Shown piece by piece: positions 36,601-48,612 of a stretch of 64,000 bases of DNA. A model generated the notes under the pieces. It was given only the letters and a program-made list of their open reading frames with translations, ran no database searches and was not told the origin of the DNA. Numbering within the stretch: the first letter of the stretch is position 1; every line of letters begins with the position of its first letter. Source of the DNA: Bradysia coprophila (taxonomy: Eukaryota; Arthropoda; Insecta; Diptera; Sciaridae). The translations under genes and the position numbers were made by a program. The DNA lies in assembly GCF_014529535.1 (NCBI RefSeq), contig NW_023503307.1, forward strand, positions 828,797 through 892,796, written 5' to 3'.

Positions 36601-38582
36601 ATGGAAAAACTCCCTACCAAAATAATCCTAATCAGTAAACTGATGCCATTGAACAAGAAACATTGTACCCAATTTATGAATATGGTTTCATCAATTTTAA
36701 TTCAATTTTGGCATACAAAAAAAAAAGAAGAAGACATAGTTAGTCCATTCCGGTTTAAATTTTAATTATAGATCTACCATTATTCGTATGGATGGATTCC
36801 GAGCGATTAAACAGTTACGCATAACAAAAAAATTGGAATTTATTTTGACGAGAAATTAAAATGTTTTTGGGAGGAAAAATTGAAAAGTCGAGTTTTCGTG
36901 CACGGCAAGTTTTTTTTTTTACTTTGCCGTGGTGTTCGCGTATACCGAAGATGAATCACACGAAAGTTAGACCTGTCATATTTTGTCCAAGTTATCGCAA
37001 CAACATATCTGCGATGACCTGTACATATAGCAACCTCTTGGTCAGAAAATTCTTGTAAGATTCATCAGATTCTTGATAACTAGTAATCACATTAGACCTG
37101 ACTTGTTTCACTTACGAAATGTATCACACAGTCATCAGTCAACGCACTGGTAAACGAACTAGAAACGTAAAAAAACCCCAAAAAGATCCTGGTGTAATTT
37201 TTATTTCAAAATAATTCCAAATTATTTTTATGGTAACTGTTGTCTAATCTACAAAATAATTACAAATGATGATTAATGGGTAAAAATCGAATTTCTTTTC
37301 TGAATTTGTGTAACTTTGAAATTATATAAAAGAAAAACCAAAAAAAAAAACAAGAAAATTGTTTTGAACGAAATATTGTTGCATGCCAGCGTAAACAGAT
37401 TTCATTTAAATAAAAACAAGAAGTACGTAAAGACATGTTAATGTTTTCAATTGGATTTGTAAATAACACCATTCTGCTGGTTCACACGGTCGTGTACCTA
37501 TAAAATCTATGCAATATTTCAGCTAGACCTACAGAGTATTTACAAAATAGGAAATCCACCGAATCTAGATCTATGTTCTTAGCTGCTACATGGGTGTAAA
37601 CTTTGAGGAGGTCGCGCATATACAATTTCAATTTCATTTATTTTTAAATATAGTTTCTTAAACTAAGTACACCGCGTAGCTCCAGTATGTGTTAATTCTA
37701 TGGAGCTACTGCTACAGATACACAGTTTGCAGTCTTGTGTTGATTGGCGAGTTATGATTCACTTCAGGTTACACTCTTCAATGAGTATATAGAAGAGAAA
37801 CGGGGAAGATAGGTTTAGTCCCATATATACCAAGATGGATGTGGAAGTGGACCTATGGCCCAGAACTCGGCGAATTTGGTACCATTCCATCGGTAATTAT
37901 CCCTGCTAAACGATGAACCATTAAAATGTGAAAGGTCTGGTACTCTCCCATACGTGGGACATCGGTGAAATTTCGAGATGAATTTGCTTCAACTGTTTGT
38001 TACCATCTCATTTACAGCATCATCTGGGTATGCACTGGCTACATGAACATATTTTATGTGGTAACGGTAAATTACGGCCGGTAGATTACAGCGATTTTGA
38101 ACACAAAATATGTTCCTGTAGCGAGTGCACATGTTGGATAAAAAAGCAGTGCATACTTAAGAGAAGCTCTAGATGAGATAACACTGATTACATCATTTCC
38201 AAATCATTCAAACACTAACCAAAGTCTGCAGATAATGATTACCGAACTTTAGCTGACGTCGGTAAATGCATTCACTAGTTTTTCCACTGCTACGCGCGTG
38301 TATGTAACTATTTCACCTAAAGTATAAGCACTTCTTAGTGAACCAGCTGAAAATTCATATCTAAAGGACTGCGTGACATAATTTTTGGCCAAGTCATTTT
38401 TAAACCATTTATTTATTTATGAATTGCGAATGGCAAAGATTTCATCAATACAGATCTCGTAGTTGACTTCCAATCAACAGTTTACAACAGTGTTAGTGAA
38501 TCCACAGTAAATCAACTGATGAAATTTCCGGACGCGATAACTTAAACAACACGTGTGACTTAGGTAAAATAAAACTTTTCTT
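33649..38582. other. Socs16D 3' UTR and intergenic DNA with MITEs
   Basis: The first part is AT-rich and probably 3' UTR of Socs16D. I recognise no genes. Palindromic repeats sit at about 34835-35012 (AAACCATTAAAGAACGCAAA mirrored by TTTGCGTGCTTTAATGGTTT), 35133-35183 (CCGGGAAATGAGT...ACTCATTTCCCGG) and 36052-36173 (the AAGTACTCCGT-type family also at 56527). Confidence 0.5.
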
Positions 38583-38588
38583 TTTATT
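38583..38588 (-). terminator. nop5: Poly(A) signal of NOP58
   Basis: AATAAA on the minus strand 25 nt after the TAA, in an A-rich context; the natural 3'-end signal for this gene. Confidence 0.55.
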
Positions 38589-38612
38589 TTCGAGCAAAAT
38601 TTTAACATAATT

Positions 38613-41433
38613 TTAGTTGTCCTCATCGGCCGTTTTCTTTTTCTTCTTTTTCTTTTTCTCCGATGTGGGCATACTGACATCAGCGGGTGCAGCTTCTTCT
38701 TCTTCTTCTGCGGGTTGATGCTGTCTCTTTTTCTTCTTCTCTGACGAAGGTGTAGCTACGGCTTCCGAAGGACCAGCCTCTTCGGCGTCCCAATCCTTCT
38801 TTTTCTTCTTCTTTTTCTCAGATGTGACTTCCTCTGCTTCCTGTGAGTGATCAAAGACAAACAAGTTATTAATAAAGGATCAATAACTAAGACTGTGTTC
38901 CTCTAATGAACAACTAACGTACCTCAGTTTTTATCTTTTTCATTGGCGTCTCTGCATCGTCCTCGGGATCCTTCTCTTTCTTTATTTTCTTCTTCTTCTT
39001 TTCGCTTTTCGGTTCTGTGTCTGCGTCGGGCAATTCTTCAATTAATTTTTTCGGCGTCTCGATTTCCGAATGTTTGCGCTTCTTGCTCGTCGACGGCAAT
39101 GTGCTGTCCGCTTCTGTGGGATACGGTTTGACTTCGGTTTTGACGTGATACTTCTCGAATTTCGATTTGGCTTTTGCCGTGCCCGAAATTCGTCGCAGAT
39201 TTCCTTCTTCGAGCAATCGCAGTCTCGCTTCCAATTTTACTTTGTGTTCGGTACCCATATCAAACGAACCATCATCACCGAATGCATCGACCTATGTGTC
39301 ATTCGAAATGGAAAGAAAATTTAAATGAAAACCGTCTGCTATTCGGTTTGGCATTGAAGGACGTACTCTGATTGCTAAGGAAGCTTTCGCCGCCAATGAT
39401 CTCGACATTTTGCCTTTGTTTTTCTGACTGGCTTGTCCGACCAACTGTGCATGGTATATTAGACCATACTTGGGAGTGTCCTTCTTTGTTTTTAATGCTC
39501 GGAACAATGCCTTCTCAGCGCCTGGAATGAAAATCGAAAACTTCATTAGAATCGAGGAAGCTCACAATGCGCTGCATAATTGAATCGATGTCGCATCAGA
39601 CAGCCAAGGTGGTATAATCATGTGGAATTGTCATGAAAGATTGCGAAACCATTCCTTGATTATCATCATTGTAGACGTTCATTCTATGCCTCAGTTTTCA
39701 CATCAACTTACCTAAAATTTGGACAGTCGAAGCTGGATGCTTGGCTAAATTTGTCAACGATCCCGAATGTGCGATCAATCGTGCTCCAATGGTTTCACCA
39801 ACCAGAACTGTCAAATTCGGTGCCATAGCCAGCATACGACTCTTCAAATAGTCCGACAGATGTACACGATAGTCGTTGATGGCCAGAATTTCGTCGCACA
39901 AATTTTGTATGTTGAAGATGTCATCGTCGGAGATTTCGGTTCCCATTGAAATTTCGGCCGCTTCTTTCACTTTCTCTTCAACATCTTCGGGCAGAATGTC
40001 AGACAAGTCGGTGTTGACCATATTCTCACGTGTACCGACCAATTTGATGGTTTTGATGAAGGCTATGTTGTCGGTGATGATCTTGCCGAGTTCGGGGAAA
40101 TGCCATCCGTACCTAAATTGCCGGAACGAATTTAACTAACATTACAAAAACGTAGAAATGATTCGTTGGCGCGATTTTTGTCAAGCTTTCATCAGACAGC
40201 CAAGAAGATGTAATTAAGATCACAGATTATCATTAAATAGTTGCGAAACCATTGGTTTGTATCATCATTTGAAAGCTTTTTTTTTTCTCACAATTTGAAT
40301 TGCCGTTTTGTGGAGGAAAAACCATAAAATTTGACTGGCGCACACTTACCATTCTCTTGCTCTCATGAGGTAGTTGTTCAATTCTTTGTCCAGATCATCA
40401 AGTAAGCACTGCGCTTGCACTATCATTGTGTCGATCTTATCCGGCGAAAATTTCAGTTTGTATCGTGACAGTGAATGTGCAAGACCTAATGCCATGGCGG
40501 TCATTTCCTTTTTGGGTAGTCCAGCTAGCAGACTTTCGCTTTGCGATCGGATGCATCGCATCAACTCTTGGACACCACTATTTGCCACACACTTCAATTC
40601 CAATTTGTCCTTGATGGCACTGCCTAATTTCGCGTCGGCCACGAGCAATTCATTTTGGATATCTTCGCTGACCAATTTCTTTAGCGTTTTCTTCAGCGTT
40701 TTGCACAGTTTTCCTTCGACCGCTGCTGTTGCAGCTGCAAGCGCTTCGGTTGTATCTTCGAACTTTTGGAAGTGTTTAAGTTTGACGCTGTTGAATGAAA
40801 AGAAGGAGCAAAATTAATTACACGAACGTATTGAGTCTCCTCGGAAGAGGCTACATGCTGATTAGCTGTTTGCACCATCAAAATCAAACATTGGTAATCT
40901 CAACGAAGCTTGTGTGAATGGATGCATAAATACAATATACGACAAGCATAAACTTTACTCAACTGTCTGACTTAAGTAAAGGGAACGATGTCGATAAGAA
41001 CTTTTTTTTTGCAACATGTCCTACACAACACTTACATTTGATTTGCCTTCTCGGGTGTCTCGAACTCTAGATACAAATTGTCCACTTGTGACACCTTACT
41101 CTCGTCAAGTACCTGGAAAATAAAGAGAGAAAAAACATTTCAAATACTGATGTGATAAGGCATGCCCGCCGAACCGGTCTGACATGCATAACCTCAACAT
41201 TTCTTTGGAAATTTTGAAAGACAATAGGAAATTGTCATGAAATTGTTGTAATTGCAATGAATCGGAATTAACACAACACTAAAGCCAGTAAAAATGGTAA
41301 ACTAGCGAAATTTGTGTTTCACGACACATTTTATGTCAGCACGGAAAGCACGTGTGTGTCAATGTGTATAAAATTTCGCATGTCTTACCTTAAAAATAGC
41401 GTATCCCGCCGGTGTTTCGTATAAAACAAACAT
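38613..41433 (-). CDS. nop5: Box C/D snoRNP core protein NOP58
   Basis: Exons (minus strand) 41433-41389, 41112-41036, 40787-40350, 40112-39712, 39521-39367, 39291-38923 and 38840-38613 join in frame to 570 residues. The start [87 protein letters not shown] and [18 protein letters not shown] match eukaryotic NOP58 almost throughout. Order: N-terminal domain (1-70), coiled-coil/NOSIC region (about 160-270), Nop domain (about 280-400) and a Lys/Glu-rich KKKKK-type nucleolar tail (about 430-570). It is the snoRNP scaffold with fibrillarin, NOP56 and 15.5K that directs rRNA 2'-O-methylation. Two of its introns carry box C/D snoRNAs, a common arrangement for this gene. Confidence 0.97.
39592..39674 (-). 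ncRNA. Box C/D snoRNA (copy A) in NOP58 intron 4
   Basis: On the minus strand box C ATGATGA (39669-39663) and box D CTGA (39599-39596) enclose about 65 nt. The 10 nt before box D (CCTTGGCTGT) and an inner TGGTTTCGC are the same as in copy B. The complementary sequences ACAGCCAAGG and GCGAAACCA adjoin in the conserved 28S stretch I recall as GCGAAACCACAGCCAAGG. The terminal stem is weak, so the ends are approximate. Confidence 0.7.
40183..40278 (-). ncRNA. Box C/D snoRNA (copy B) in NOP58 intron 3
   Basis: An 8-bp terminal stem (AAGCTTTC / GAAAGCTT, ends 40278-40271 and 40190-40183) closes box C ATGATGA (40268-40262) and box D CTGA (40195-40192) on the minus strand. Internal C'-like AATGATA is present. 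The guide before D is CTTGGCTGT, and TGGTTTCGC follows box C, as in copy A. By the plus-five rule the D guide would point to the C in ACAG-C-CAAG of 28S rRNA. It is hosted in NOP58, whose product binds such RNAs. Confidence 0.8.
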
Positions 41434-41830
41434 TGTAGCTATGCCGATTTGTATGACTCTGATTAATGTGTTAAAAATTAAATTTTATTCTATTTACTCG
41501 AATATAAAAACGGAATATCTTCGGCTCCAATTTAAAAAACATGTGCATGTAAAACCACGCACGGAAAGAATGAGTTTTATTGCTGGGCTTCAGCGGGTGA
41601 CAGCAAATGAACGAATGGAACGAATGAATTTTGTTTTTTACCGAAACCGTTCATTTCTCGTTCCATTTCGCTTGTTCCTCATTTTGGTTGGATGTTTCAG
41701 CGGGAAAAATTATTTGAACCGTAATACTGTAAACTTAGGCGATTTGGTTTTTTGATACGGAAAAGGTCGAGGGGTCCCGCATTCTTCCAGATTTATAATA
41801 CGGGATTTATCAGAATTTACCATGATTTTT

Positions 41831-43367
41831 AGCCCCGTACGAAGTACGAAGGGGCTTATAGGATTACGATGCCGTGTGTAATTGATGGAATTCGAAGCAG
41901 ACGGTAAGGGCAAAGTGTTTGCCTATGTTCATAGATGACGAATCCGCAATAAAAATTTGGGCCGTCTGTCCGTCTGTCCGTTACGTCGATATCTTGAGTA
42001 AATCAAATCCGATTTCAAAAATATAGTCAAATTAGTGAGGCTAAGTTCGAAGATGGGCATATTCGGGTCGGCCCTTCGTGAGTTAGGGCCACCTAAGTGA
42101 TTTAAGGTCTTTTGGTGATATTTATGGCAAAATAAGCGATGGAAATGTAAATGACACGGCAATGATAGGTATTGTCAATACCAATCCAGAAAAAAAAAGT
42201 TTTTTAAAATCGGGTGAGTGGACCGTGAGTTAGGGCCTTAGAAGTGAAAAGCTACTAGGGCCCTATGTGTATTTTACATAGAACTCAAGTAAATTTCATT
42301 CGTTTTTCGTAATTTTTGTGGCATTTGGAAGGTAATCAAAAGCCGAATAGAATGTTGTTGAAAAAAAAATTAAATTTGGGTCCTCGGACTAAGGCCGCTA
42401 CTAGGGCCCTATGCGTATTTTACATACAACTCGAGTAAATTTCATCCGTTTTTCGTAATTTTTGTTGCATTTGAAAGATAATCGAACACCGAATAGAATG
42501 TTGTTGAAAAAAAAAAAAAAATTGGGTCCTTGGACTAAGGCCGCTACTAGGGCCCTATGTGTATTTTACATATAACTCGAGCAAATTTCATCCGTTTTTC
42601 GTAATTTTTGTTTCATTTGGAAGGTAATCAAAGGCCGAATAGAATGTTGTTGAAAAAAAAATTAAATTTGGGTCCTTGGACTAAGGCCACTACTAGGACC
42701 CTATGTGTATTTTACATTGAACTCGAGTAAATTTGAATCGTTTTTCGTAATTTTTGTGTCATTTGGAAGGTAATCAAAGGCCGAATAGAATGTTGTTGAA
42801 AAAAAAAAAATAAATTTGGGTCCTCGGACTAAGGCCGCTACTAGGGCCCTATGCGTATTTTACATACAACTCGAGTAAATTTCATCCGTTTTTCGTAATT
42901 TTTGTTTCATTTGAAAGATAATCGAACACCGAATAGAATGTTGTTGAAAAAAAATTAAATTTGGGTCCTTGGACTAAGGCCGCTACTAGGGCCCTATGTG
43001 CATTTTACATATAACTCGAGCAAATTTCATCCGTTTTTCGTAATTTTTGTTTCATTTGGAAGGTAATCAAAGGCCGAATAGAATGTTGTTGAAAAAAAAT
43101 TAAATTTGGGTCCTCGGACTAAGGCCGCTACTAGGGCCCTATGTGTATTTTACATATAACTCGAGCAAATTTCATCCGTTTTCCGTATTTTTTGTTTCAT
43201 TTGGAAGGTAATCAAAGGCCGAATAGAATGTAGTTGAAAAAAAAATTAAATTTGGATCCTCGGACTGAGGCCGATACTATGTCCTATGTGTATTTATACT
43301 CAATAAATTAAAATTTTAGGGCTATTTGAAATTTTTGTTTTTTTTGAAAGGAACGTCGTACGGGGCT
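41831..43367. mobile_element. TIR element (family R), copy 2, with ~146-bp internal tandem repeats
   Basis: The left end AGCCCCGTACGAAGTACG mirrors the right end CGTCGTACGGGGCT. The left part shares CCGTCTGTCCGTCTGTCC and GGCTAAGTTCGAAGATGGG with copy 1. The rest is about seven to eight tandem units marked by CTACTAGGGCCCTATG at about 42253, 42397, 42543, 42689, 42837, 42981 and 43127 (spacing 144-148 bp). No ORF. A further right-end-like GTACGGGGCTCAGTCGCAG at about 43513 suggests another truncated copy next door. Confidence 0.8.
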
Positions 43368-44794
43368 TCGTAATTGCGCTATGCGCAATTTCTAAGATGT
43401 ACACATTACATAATAATTTTACTTTAACTACTTTAACCGGCGCATAGGCTTACGGTCAAAGTAGGGTGACAGACGCACTAGGGTCACGTACGCAATAGAT
43501 ATACGGGTTTGTACGGGGCTCAGTCGCAGCAAACGCTCCGACTGTTCTGATGGCTCGTTTTTTGTGGATGTACTAGATTGTGTGCCACTTTTTGTGTCGG
43601 TAAAATAATATTTTATAGTTTCAGCCACGTGTTGGTTAAGGTCAATTTATACTTTGAAAGCCCTCAATCCTAAAAAGAGCTAAAATTATGATTTTGAAAA
43701 ATAGTCGAGTACCCTACGGAGAAGTCCTAAATCGCATTCGCAATCCATCGTATTGTAAAACCGATTTTTGACAAGCAGAAAAGGAACTAGAACATCCACA
43801 AACCCATTTTTGCGAACATTTCGTCAACAATAATTTTTTGATCATCCATAGGTCTGTTCCAAGGCCATACGAATTGTCAAATTACTGTCAAATTTTATCC
43901 ATAGAGACAGAACCTCATCAATAATTATGTGAAAACCGATCTCTGTGGATGAAATCGTGTTCGTTTGGCCAATGAAAATTCGTGTTTTCAGTTATTTGGA
44001 ACAAACATATAGAGCCGGATGACGTTTTGATCAAATAATCTTGAAACAGACAGGCAAATGCAATTAGTGAAGAGTTAGAGGACAGGGATGCACTAAAAGT
44101 CAGTGTAAAGTCAATAAAAAATTAGGGTTTTTTGACTAAACATTGAGATACTGAAAAAATAGTGGAGTGTGGGTGTTGAGTTTTCAGCAATGACTTCCAG
44201 TTAGCCTTCGAATTGAGAGAAAAAAAACATGTAATTCGGGTGTGTTGCCCTTTCAACATTTGTATTTATTCTGCTGATTTTTCTCTAACAAAGTTTTCCT
44301 CAGAAAACTTGATCTCCTTTTGGTTACAATAGCTCACTTTGATTCGGCGTTCCAAAAGCAGGTCATCCGAATTTTTTAGAGGATTTTAGGGTATTTTTGA
44401 AATTTAAATAATCTGGCCAGATTTTTGAATCCTGTAAAATCCTCGGTCCTCTCACACCTTCTGGAGTGAAAATTGTTAAAAACTCAGTCGAGTTTAAATT
44501 GACGAATCCGTACAGAGATGCATTACAACGTGGTGCCATAACTCAAGTAAAAAGATATTCAGACAGTGGTACAACAACTCGCTCAAAAATTTGTCAGTAT
44601 TGCAGTAGTAAAATCCCGTAAACAAAAAATTTCTAAAATTTCGCAATCATTTTTCATTTCATTTATGTTTTACTCGAAAACCATTTGTTGTATAGTCTGA
44701 CGACTTTACATTATAGATCTAAGCGGATACACTTCTCATCCATGCGACAAAAATAAAATTTCAAACAAATTTGAATGAAAATCCGAATGACATC
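43368..44794. other. Intergenic between TIR element and dod
   Basis: No gene recognised. It includes the possible truncated family R end near 43513 and presumably the dod 3' UTR. Confidence 0.4.
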
Positions 44795-45415
44795 TTATTG
44801 GGTACGTTCAATCAAATGCAGCCCAGAATCGGTTTCAACGATGTCCGATAATTCGCCTACTTTCAACGCAAATGTGGCATCCTCGAATGGTTTTTGCATG
44901 GCACCTCTGCCGAACGGGCCCAAGTCACCGCCACGTTTAGCCGAACTGCAATCGGAATATTTTTGTGCGAGTTGAGCCAATGTTACCTCACCGGAAAGAA
45001 TCTGACCGAAAAAAACGTGAAATTGAAATTAGAGCCATTTTTGCAACCACATCACTTCAACGAAAACCGCATACCCTTTCATGGTATCCTTGTAAGATTT
45101 TTCGAGCCTCCTCTTTAGTTCGGGTAATGTCGTCCTCTCGCCACGAACTAGGTCGTCGGCTTTTATTATGTTTTACTAAAAGGTGTGACGCTTGAACTTT
45201 CTCTGGATTGCTGGATGGAACTGCTTCAGCGCTTTCTGTGGGACATTCCCATTGTGATTCTTTGGTATGAAGGTTCAGGTAATAGTGAATGCCTAAAATG
45301 GTTTATTGAGTTATAATTGAACTGAAGACTTCTGTTGCACATTTTGTTTACCTGTAGATCGACTAAGTCTTTTCTCCCAGCCAGGTGGTACGACTTCCTT
45401 GGTTGAATCAGCCAT
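44795..45415 (-). CDS. dod: Pin1-type peptidyl-prolyl isomerase (dodo)
   Basis: Exons (minus) 45415-45352, 45292-45075 and 45001-44795 join to 162 residues, the usual Pin1 length. The WW domain (about 8-40) has both tryptophans (W13, W36) and [14 protein letters not shown]...YYLN. The parvulin domain (about 53-162) shows [50 protein letters not shown] and [11 protein letters not shown], including the active-site histidines, cysteine and basic loop. It isomerises phospho-Ser/Thr-Pro bonds in mitotic and transcriptional regulators. Its partner in the Drosophila X-linked gene cluster, peng, lies 12 kb away in this window. Confidence 0.96.
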
Positions 45416-47024
45416 CTTATCAGTTAATTTTTGTTCGATATTCTTTGTTGATCGCACTGAAAATAATGACCCTATGAATTTTCGATGAAAGAAGAGCTCT
45501 CGTGCACTCTTGTCTGAACTGTACGATTTTAGACAACAAGGCAAAAAAAGGGCCGGACCGGCGCTATTGTACTATTACACAGACAGAAAGTGAAATGATG
45601 ATTATTTATGGTTAAACTGAGCGGTGTTCTTGATACAAGCAGTCATTATTCCAGGCTGTCCAAATCCGACGGCGACAAAAAAGTTAATTTCTGGATTAAC
45701 GTTAAAGTAGAAGTGCGTTCAAAGTGAGTAACAGCAACGTAAAAATTGTACATAGTGGTACCAACTGGCTGCATTTTACGAAATGTTAAACAAAAGTTTA
45801 CCAAATATTTAAGGAACAGTCGTATCTCAAGATGTGATTGATTTTCGAAAATTTTACCACTGAATGGGATCAATATTTGACGGCGAGTCGGAACCCGCGT
45901 ATATTGACTGAATGCGCATCAGTGAATTTAAAAAAAAAGATCAAACAAGTAAATTCGCTTTTTTTGTTGTAGTATTGTATTGGTTGGTTAATGGATAACT
46001 TTTAATGGAGCAAACGTACCAGTTTCCTTTGAAATTTCTCAGAAATTAATTAAAGTTGAAAAATCTGGTCGAATAAATTGTTGTTTTACACACAGATCAA
46101 AATGTCAAATGTTCATTGCATGAATGAACAGTGAATGAAAATTCACCACAAGGATAAACTGTGGGGAAAAATTACATCTCAGTATTTGAATTTTTGCACA
46201 GACAGAGCAAAAAATTTTTGGTTTTGTATTATTATTGCTACATTTGTACTACACAGGCATTCGTAAGGATTTTATGGCGAGTATTGTTTCAATTCCCAAA
46301 TTATTGATTATAAGGAACTTGTAGCTACTGGAGTGACTTGTTTTTCTAATTATGGTCAATTTTACACTGCTGGCTGAGACATATGAATGTTCACATAAGG
46401 AGACGAAGTCGAACTAACAGGCCTTTAGATAAACTCATCCGTACAGATTAGATTATATTCACAGCGAGTCCAACATTTTGAATTAATTTCTGGTAAACTC
46501 AGGTCAGGTCGGGTAGACCTGACATTTACCCCTGGAGGGTACGTTTATTCGACGGTTGCAATTCAGTCAATGTATTCAGATTGATCTGAACGTGACTTAA
46601 CCTGAACCTGAAGTAAGACCAAAAGAGATCCCAAACAGGTCAGGCTCAGTTTCAACCTGGACCGGAAATCTTTTATTCAGGTTTAGGTCAACCCGAAATA
46701 AATCGAATCGACGTGAACCTGATCGGAGCAAACAGCTCTAACTCATTATACGAATCTTGAATTTGATAGATTTTTCTTAATTATTAAATATTATTATTAA
46801 ATCAAGTACACATACTGAATGACTGAGTTTCCTCAGGAAGAAAAAAAAACCGGACAGAACAGCTGATGTTTGTTTACCGGTCTACCCACCTCTTTCAAAT
46901 TCATCATGAACGAATGTTGAATGATGAATATTTTGACGGATTTGAGTAATGAAAGGTTAGGTTGAACGGTATTAACTAATATTTTTGAAAAATCAAAACA
47001 GTGGATTACGTCTCTCGACAAAAT
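45416..47024. other. Intergenic between dod and the CCDC51-like gene
   Basis: The genes are divergent, so promoters of both should lie here. Positions 46495-46730 hold a cluster of AGGTCA/TGACCT-like words. The ORF at 45646-45873 (-) has no recognisable domain. Confidence 0.4.
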
Positions 47025-48612
47025 ATGTTAAAAAAAGTATACATCGTCCACCATACGCATTCAGTGTCATTAGCATCATTCCATTTAAAACATGTTCATC
47101 CCACAAATACAAAGTTTTTTTGCACTGAGAAAAGGGAAATTCCAAAAATCGAAAAGGAACCACCAACAAAAGTTTTAAGTAAACTGAATGTCATCAAAAA
47201 TTTGGACTTCAAGGAATACAAGGAACGTTCGGCAATAGTTTTACAAAATAAGTGGACGAATGCGTATACGTTCTACGAAAGAGTCTTCCACATGGTACAT
47301 GTTATGCTGACAAACTGTCGATGTATTTGCTTTCAGATTCTAAAGGATCAATTTGTTTATTGCAGGATGAAGTCAGACAAGCGCACATGAAAGTAATGGA
47401 TTTACAGGTGAGATTCAGCTCTGGTTTCCTTTGAAAATAAGTTTTGTAGAAGTTTCAGATGTAAATGAGTTCTTAGGGCGCATATCCTAGGAGATATTGT
47501 TATTAAGGGATGCAGTGTCGAGGGTGAATTCGGTTTTGTTGATGTAATTTTAGGAACGATTGACGTGTCTTCTTATTTTTTCTTCGTTCATAATCATGCA
47601 GCAGTTTACCTAATCGCCTTATCTCTGATGTTTATTTTAAAAAAATATATGCGCAAAGCTCATTCCCATACGCTCGTACATTCGTTCAATTCACTTTTCT
47701 CAAATTGATCTTAGTTTTATTCGACGGGTAAATTAGCAATTAGCATACTACATTATAGGGAATAATGGTTCACTATTTCGTCGTTAAGGTCAACATTATC
47801 GCGTCAATATCATCAGTAGATGCAACTTTTCAAAATCGTTCTGAACCCAAAATTTTCCACTCTATTTTCTTTCAGGAAAAACTATTAGAAGCTCAAGAAA
47901 ATCGCCGAATGCTTCAGAGCAAACTATCGGATATCAAAAGTCAATTGGAAGCTGTTCATGACGACATAATGAATACGCCTCGTAACGACAGATATTTGGA
48001 ACTGATTAAACGTGACTTACAGGTAAATTTTGACTGTCCAAAGACAAAAAATTATTTTCGCAAATCCTTTCTAAACTATAGCTTCGAGCCACCGACACTG
48101 ATATCACAGAAAAATTCAAATGGGCCGAAAGCTTTGAACGTGAATTATTCACTCATTTAACGGCCGCTGTGAAATTGTCCCATGAAAAGGAGCAAGTCTA
48201 TGCAACGACCACTAAGTACTGGTCGGTTATTGCATCGATCATTGGTATGAACAATGGTAAATCGACGTCCTAACGTTGAATTCATTTTCATTTGCCCGCA
48301 GGAACTATGTTAGGAGTACTGGCCACAATGCTTAGCTACCATTACCGAAACAACAATTACACAATGCTTAAAGACACATTTCACAGCGAAATTTCCGTGG
48401 TTAGCAATGAAATCGGTCAGGTGAAATCGGTTATCGTTGGCGAAATAAACGAATTGAATAGTACGTTAGGCAATGAAGTGAAGCAAATAAGATTGGAACT
48501 TCAAAATCAAAGAAATTTACCGGCAACGGATAGAAAACAGGAATCGTGGAAGGGTTACTTTTATAGAAAATCTGTAGACGTTTACCGATCGATAAAGCGC
48601 TCGTTTATGTAA
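47025..48612 (+). CDS. CCDC51: CCDC51/MITOK-like mitochondrial inner-membrane protein
   Basis: Exons 47025-47294, 47366-47407, 47876-48022, 48082-48244 and 48302-48612 join to 310 residues. The N-terminus (MLKKVYIVHH...) is basic and hydroxylated, suitable for mitochondrial import. A coiled coil at about 90-160 (DEVRQAHMKVMDLQEKLLEA, YLELIKRDLQ) is followed by AAVKLSHEKEQVYATTTKYW and a transmembrane segment at about 200-220 (SVIASIIGTMLGVLATML). The SHEKE...T..W S.I.S..G pattern is that of CCDC51, reported as the pore subunit of the mitochondrial ATP-sensitive K+ channel. The vertebrate protein is longer and has a second C-terminal membrane segment; here the protein ends soon after a second coiled coil (VDVYRSIKRSFM), so it is either shorter in this lineage or has an alternative last exon. 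Confidence 0.75.

Noticed and set aside
38943-39371. Plus-strand ORFs over NOP58
   Set aside because: Antisense shadows of the Lys/Glu-rich NOP58 tail.
42240-43300. Regular repeats that might suggest a CRISPR array
   Set aside because: Units are ~146-bp contiguous tandem copies without unique spacers, in a eukaryotic genome, inside a TIR element.
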